Below are positions 54,634-57,415 of a DNA stretch of 57,415 nucleotides, one piece after another. The notes beneath the pieces are model-generated. The model ran no database searches. It had not been told where the DNA came from and saw only the letters and a program-made list of their open reading frames with translations. Made by a program: the position numbers and the translations under genes. This DNA is from Candidatus Poseidonia sp. (GTDB lineage Archaea; Thermoplasmatota; Poseidoniia; Poseidoniales; Poseidoniaceae), in NCBI GenBank assembly GCA_030828165.1, contig JAURDA010000007.1, forward strand, positions 1-57,415, written 5' to 3'. How positions within the stretch are numbered: the first letter of the stretch is position 1; every line of letters begins with the position of its first letter.

Positions 54634-55845
54634 ATGAGTGAAACGCCGTATTTTATCCAACTCGACGAAGCCAGGGCTCTGTGCAGTAAGACGCCTCCTG
54701 CGTTGGCCGTGGAACACGTCAGCCTTGACAACGCCCATCAGCGAACCTTAGCCGCCGACCTGCAAAGTTTGGTGAACGACCCACCGTTTGACAATTCTTC
54801 CATGGACGGTTTTGCTTGCCGGTTTGACCCGTCGGCAACCTACCCGCTGACCCTCCGCATCTTGGGGACACAGGCCGCAAGCGGTGAAAATCCCGAACTT
54901 TCCGTCGGTGTTGGCGACGCCGCCCGCATCATGACCGGCGCACCGATGCCCGCCGGAAGCGACGCGATTCTACCCATCGAAATGTGCACCGTTTCCGAAG
55001 ACGGAAAAAGCGTCGTTCTGAACGAAGCACCGAAGCCCCATTTTGTCCGAAAGAAGGGGGAGAATTTGCAAGAGGGCGCCACCGCTCTCATCAAAGGAAG
55101 CTACCTTTCGCCAGCGCAAGTGGGTCTGTGTGCGACGATGGGGCATGCGACCGTCCCCGTGTATCGGCGTTTGAAAATGGGCATCATCTCGACGGGCGAC
55201 GAACTCAAATTCCCTGGCGAGCCGTTGCTTCACGGTGAAATCTACGAATCCAACTCCTTTGGTTTGGCGGGGCTCGTTCGGTGGTTAGGTCATGAACCGG
55301 TTCGGTACCAAGCCGTTGCGGACTCCCTCGATGGTCTGCGAGCGGCGCTTAACAAGGCCTCTGCAGAATGCGACATCGTACTGACGTCGGGCGGCGTATC
55401 CATGGGGGAATTCGATTATGTTCGTCGCATCATGGAGACGGAAGGCGAAATTCACTTTTGGCGAATGAAAATCCGCCCAGGCTCCCCCCCGCTGTTCGGC
55501 TTGTGGAAGGGGACGCCGATCTTCGGCCTTCCCGGAAACCCCGTTTCAAGCCACGTTGTTTTCCGGATGTTGGTTGCCGATTATGTTCGCCATGCTCTTG
55601 GAAGCGACGGGCCGAAGGAATGGACGGTTCGGGCCAAACTTTGCGACCGGGTCAAATCCACCATGGATTGCGTAACGTTGCGCCGGGTTGAACTCGTTTC
55701 AACCGATGAGGGCATGATGGCCTATCAGCCAAAGCATCAGGGTTCGGGAAACCTCGATAGCCTTGCAAGCGCCAGCGGCCTTACCATGCTTCAACCGGGT
55801 GAAATCGGCGAGGTTGGCGAATGGATTGATGTGGTGGTGCTCTAG
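54634..55845 (+). CDS. moeA: Molybdopterin molybdenumtransferase
   Basis: A 403-residue enzyme that inserts molybdenum or tungsten into adenylated molybdopterin. Segments are FDNSSMDGFACR, the region IMTGAPMPAGSDAILP, GIISTGDELKFPGEPL, VLTSGGVSMGEFDYV and IFGLPGNPVSSHVVF; domain IV forms the C-terminus. ATG 54634 was preferred to the GTG at 54625. Next to tungstate uptake genes it probably serves tungsten cofactor assembly. Confidence 0.92.
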   Translation: MSETPYFIQLDEARALCSKTPPALAVEHVSLDNAHQRTLAADLQSLVNDPPFDNSSMDGFACRFDPSATYPLTLRILGTQAASGENPELSVGVGDAARIMTGAPMPAGSDAILPIEMCTVSEDGKSVVLNEAPKPHFVRKKGENLQEGATALIKGSYLSPAQVGLCATMGHATVPVYRRLKMGIISTGDELKFPGEPLLHGEIYESNSFGLAGLVRWLGHEPVRYQAVADSLDGLRAALNKASAECDIVLTSGGVSMGEFDYVRRIMETEGEIHFWRMKIRPGSPPLFGLWKGTPIFGLPGNPVSSHVVFRMLVADYVRHALGSDGPKEWTVRAKLCDRVKSTMDCVTLRRVELVSTDEGMMAYQPKHQGSGNLDSLASASGLTMLQPGEIGEVGEWIDVVVL

Positions 55846-55854
55846 GCGGACACC

Positions 55855-56724
55855 ATGGAGGCGACGGTTGAACAGGACGGCACGCTTCTCGAGCTCCTGA
55901 AAGAACTCCACCCCCAATCCAGTACGACCACGCTTCGCAAAATGCTCACTCAAGGGCGCGTTACCGTGAACGCTAAGGTCGCCCACCGTGCCAAACACGA
56001 GGTTGTTGCTGGAGATATCGTCAACGTCCTCCCCCGGTCAAAAGCCGAAGAACTCACGCCACCGCCAACGTCCGCCGCCGTTGATATCGAGGTGTTGTTT
56101 GAGGACGATGCCCTGCTCGTCGTGAACAAACCGGCGAACCAATTGTCGGTTGCAACCGACCGGCTGGAAGTGGACACCTTGCACAGCCGGTGCGTGGAAC
56201 ACGTCAAACACGCCGATCGAAACGGGTGGTGTTTCATCGTCCATCGTCTTGATCGGGACACTTCAGGGGCGATGGTACTCGCCAAGAGCAAAGATGCGAA
56301 GCGAGAACTTCAGGCCCAATTTGCAGACCGGAGCGTTCACCGCCTCTACATCGCACAAGTTGAAGGGCAGCCCAACCCCACATCCGGTACCGTGAGGACC
56401 TGGCTCATGGAAGACAAGCACCTGAATGTGAAAGCCGTCAATCCCAATCACCCGCAGGGAAAGGAAGCCATCTCCCACTACAACGTCGCCTCGTCAAACG
56501 GCGACACATCGCTGGTCGAGGTTATGATCGAAACCGGCCGACGCCATCAAATCCGCATGGCCATGCAACATCTCTGTACCCCGGTGGTCGGCGATGAAAA
56601 GCATGGCGCCACTTCGAACCCGAACGGGCGCATCATGCTCCATGCGAGTGCTTTGGAGTTCCTCCACCCGGAAACCGATGACCCCGTTCGCTTTGAGGCA
56701 CCGGTTCCTCGAACCTTCGTCTAA
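55855..56724 (+). CDS. RluA-family pseudouridine synthase
   Basis: A 289-residue enzyme with an N-terminal S4-like RNA-binding domain (TTTLRKMLTQGRVTVNAKVAHRAKHEVVAGDIV) and the RluA catalytic motif HRLDRDTSGAMVLAKS with its catalytic Asp, then ETGRRHQIRMAMQHLCTPVVGD. This family is mainly bacterial and eukaryotic, so lateral acquisition is likely. It follows moeA by nine bases. Confidence 0.9.
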   Translation: MEATVEQDGTLLELLKELHPQSSTTTLRKMLTQGRVTVNAKVAHRAKHEVVAGDIVNVLPRSKAEELTPPPTSAAVDIEVLFEDDALLVVNKPANQLSVATDRLEVDTLHSRCVEHVKHADRNGWCFIVHRLDRDTSGAMVLAKSKDAKRELQAQFADRSVHRLYIAQVEGQPNPTSGTVRTWLMEDKHLNVKAVNPNHPQGKEAISHYNVASSNGDTSLVEVMIETGRRHQIRMAMQHLCTPVVGDEKHGATSNPNGRIMLHASALEFLHPETDDPVRFEAPVPRTFV

Positions 56725-56796
56725 CCTCAAACCTCCGCCGAGTTCACCGGACGAAGGGAAGCAGGACTGGAAGGACCGTTGCCCTTTGGTTGAAGT

Positions 56797-56802
56797 GGAG
56801 GT
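56797..56802 (+). promoter_or_regulatory. Shine-Dalgarno site that sets the uvrA start
   Basis: GGAGGT lies six bases before TTG 56809. No ATG or GTG occurs in frame between the upstream stop (56791-56793) and the conserved UvrA N-terminus, so this site supports a TTG start. Confidence 0.7.
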
Positions 56803-56808
56803 CGCGTT

Positions 56809-57415
56809 TTGCACCACGGTCAGCAGGGGGGTTGGAGTGAGGTCAAAGGGGCTCGAACCCACAACCTCAAGGACGTCACCGTCAACCTCCCAAAGGGCAA
56901 ATTTGTCGTTATTTCGGGTGTTTCAGGGTCCGGAAAATCCAGTTTGGCCTTTGACACCCTTTACGCCGAAGGTCAGCGCCGCTACGTCGAGAGCCTCTCG
57001 TCCTACGCTCGTCAATTCATCGGGCAAATGAAGAAAGCCGATTGCGATTCCATCGAAGGCCTCTCACCCGCCATTTCCATTGACCAAAAACAAGGCAGCC
57101 ACAACCCGCGGTCGACCGTTGCCACCGTCACGGAAATCCAAGATTACCTACGTCTCCTGTGGGCGAGAGTCGGAAAACCGCACTGTCCAACCTGCGGCCA
57201 GGAGGTGGCTCGGCGAACCGTCCAAGAGATCGTTGACGACGTGTTCTGGCAGATGGAAGGACACGCCGTGGCCGTCTGGAGCCCGGTGGTGCGGGCCCGA
57301 AAAGGTACCCATGTCGAGCTGTTCCGCCAACTGGTGGAGCAAGGCTATCTCAACGGGCGCGTGAATGGCCACGAGACCTCTTTCGAGGAGCCGCCCACGC
57401 TTGACAAAAATTTCC
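56809..57415 (+). CDS. uvrA: Excinuclease ABC subunit A, 3' end cut by window edge
   Basis: The frame runs open to the right edge for 202 codons. It shows [20 protein letters not shown], Walker [58 protein letters not shown], and [20 protein letters not shown], then the first zinc-site pair HCPTCG. This is the N-terminal fifth of UvrA, the DNA-damage sensor of nucleotide excision repair. The TTG start at 56809 follows GGAGGT by six bases. It is a bacterial-type repair gene known from some archaea. Confidence 0.93.
   Translation, partial: MHHGQQGGWSEVKGARTHNLKDVTVNLPKGKFVVISGVSGSGKSSLAFDTLYAEGQRRYVESLSSYARQFIGQMKKADCDSIEGLSPAISIDQKQGSHNPRSTVATVTEIQDYLRLLWARVGKPHCPTCGQEVARRTVQEIVDDVFWQMEGHAVAVWSPVVRARKGTHVELFRQLVEQGYLNGRVNGHETSFEEPPTLDKNF

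Overview
The window looks like chromosomal DNA from a Marine Group II euryarchaeon (Candidatus Poseidoniales) or a close relative. This is inferred from gene content and was not tested by any search. Archaeal signals are the Trm5-type tRNA methyltransferase, diphthine synthase, a stand-alone GMP synthetase amidotransferase subunit, a free-standing AlaX editing protein, a geranylgeranyl reductase, and TATA boxes placed for leaderless or short-leader transcripts. Lineage-style signals are the many secreted or lipid-anchored peptidases, large acidic surface proteins with a C-terminal membrane helix, and several bacterial-looking genes (uvrA, an RluA pseudouridine synthase, katG, a type II glutamine synthetase). 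Genes are tightly packed on both strands, often with overlaps of 2 to 35 bases at convergent ends.

Layout. 1-1928: a left-truncated gene of tandem ThiS/ubiquitin-like repeats and a class II aldolase-fold protein with a long Ser-Gly-Pro-Pro array. 1974-2048: tRNA-Asp. 2049-6183: a membrane protein and a 1091-residue surface protein with LDL-receptor-A-like repeats. 6260-13114: guaAa, a secreted M24 peptidase, a zinc-ribbon microprotein, trm5, dph5, a sodium:solute symporter and a PqqB-like metallo-beta-lactamase. 13201-22265: a large unknown protein, LysE and EamA exporters, a cystathionine-type PLP enzyme, a geranylgeranyl reductase, a HAD phosphatase, a NERD protein, a SemiSWEET and a type II glutamine synthetase. 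22499-30850: an S15 peptidase lipoprotein, pyrF, a CYTH protein, a DegT aminotransferase, a HerA-like ATPase fused to a membrane domain, a SOUL protein and a nitroreductase. 30898-30981: tRNA-Leu(GAG).

31087-38282 holds a GIDE-like membrane protein, a VIT-type metal transporter, a short-chain dehydrogenase and a katG-perR oxidative-stress operon with a palindrome at its promoter, then a DDAH-type amidinohydrolase. 38413-45290 has two paralogous M28 peptidase lipoproteins flanking a SCO1 and LVIVD beta-propeller cluster. 45291-49958 has an M50 protease, AlaX, a fatty acid desaturase and a ferredoxin with a Rossmann-type protein. 50278-57415 has a beta-CASP nuclease, a tungstate ABC transporter with fused permease and ATPase, a YbaK-type deacylase, moeA, an RluA synthase and the start of uvrA.

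The themes are extracellular peptide degradation coupled to uptake and export, tungsten or molybdenum cofactor supply (tupA, tupBC, moeA), peroxide defence, and tRNA quality control and modification. The most unusual object is the first gene: 70-residue repeats, the complete unit ending in a ubiquitin/ThiS-style Gly-Gly tail, with 77 bases identical between units.
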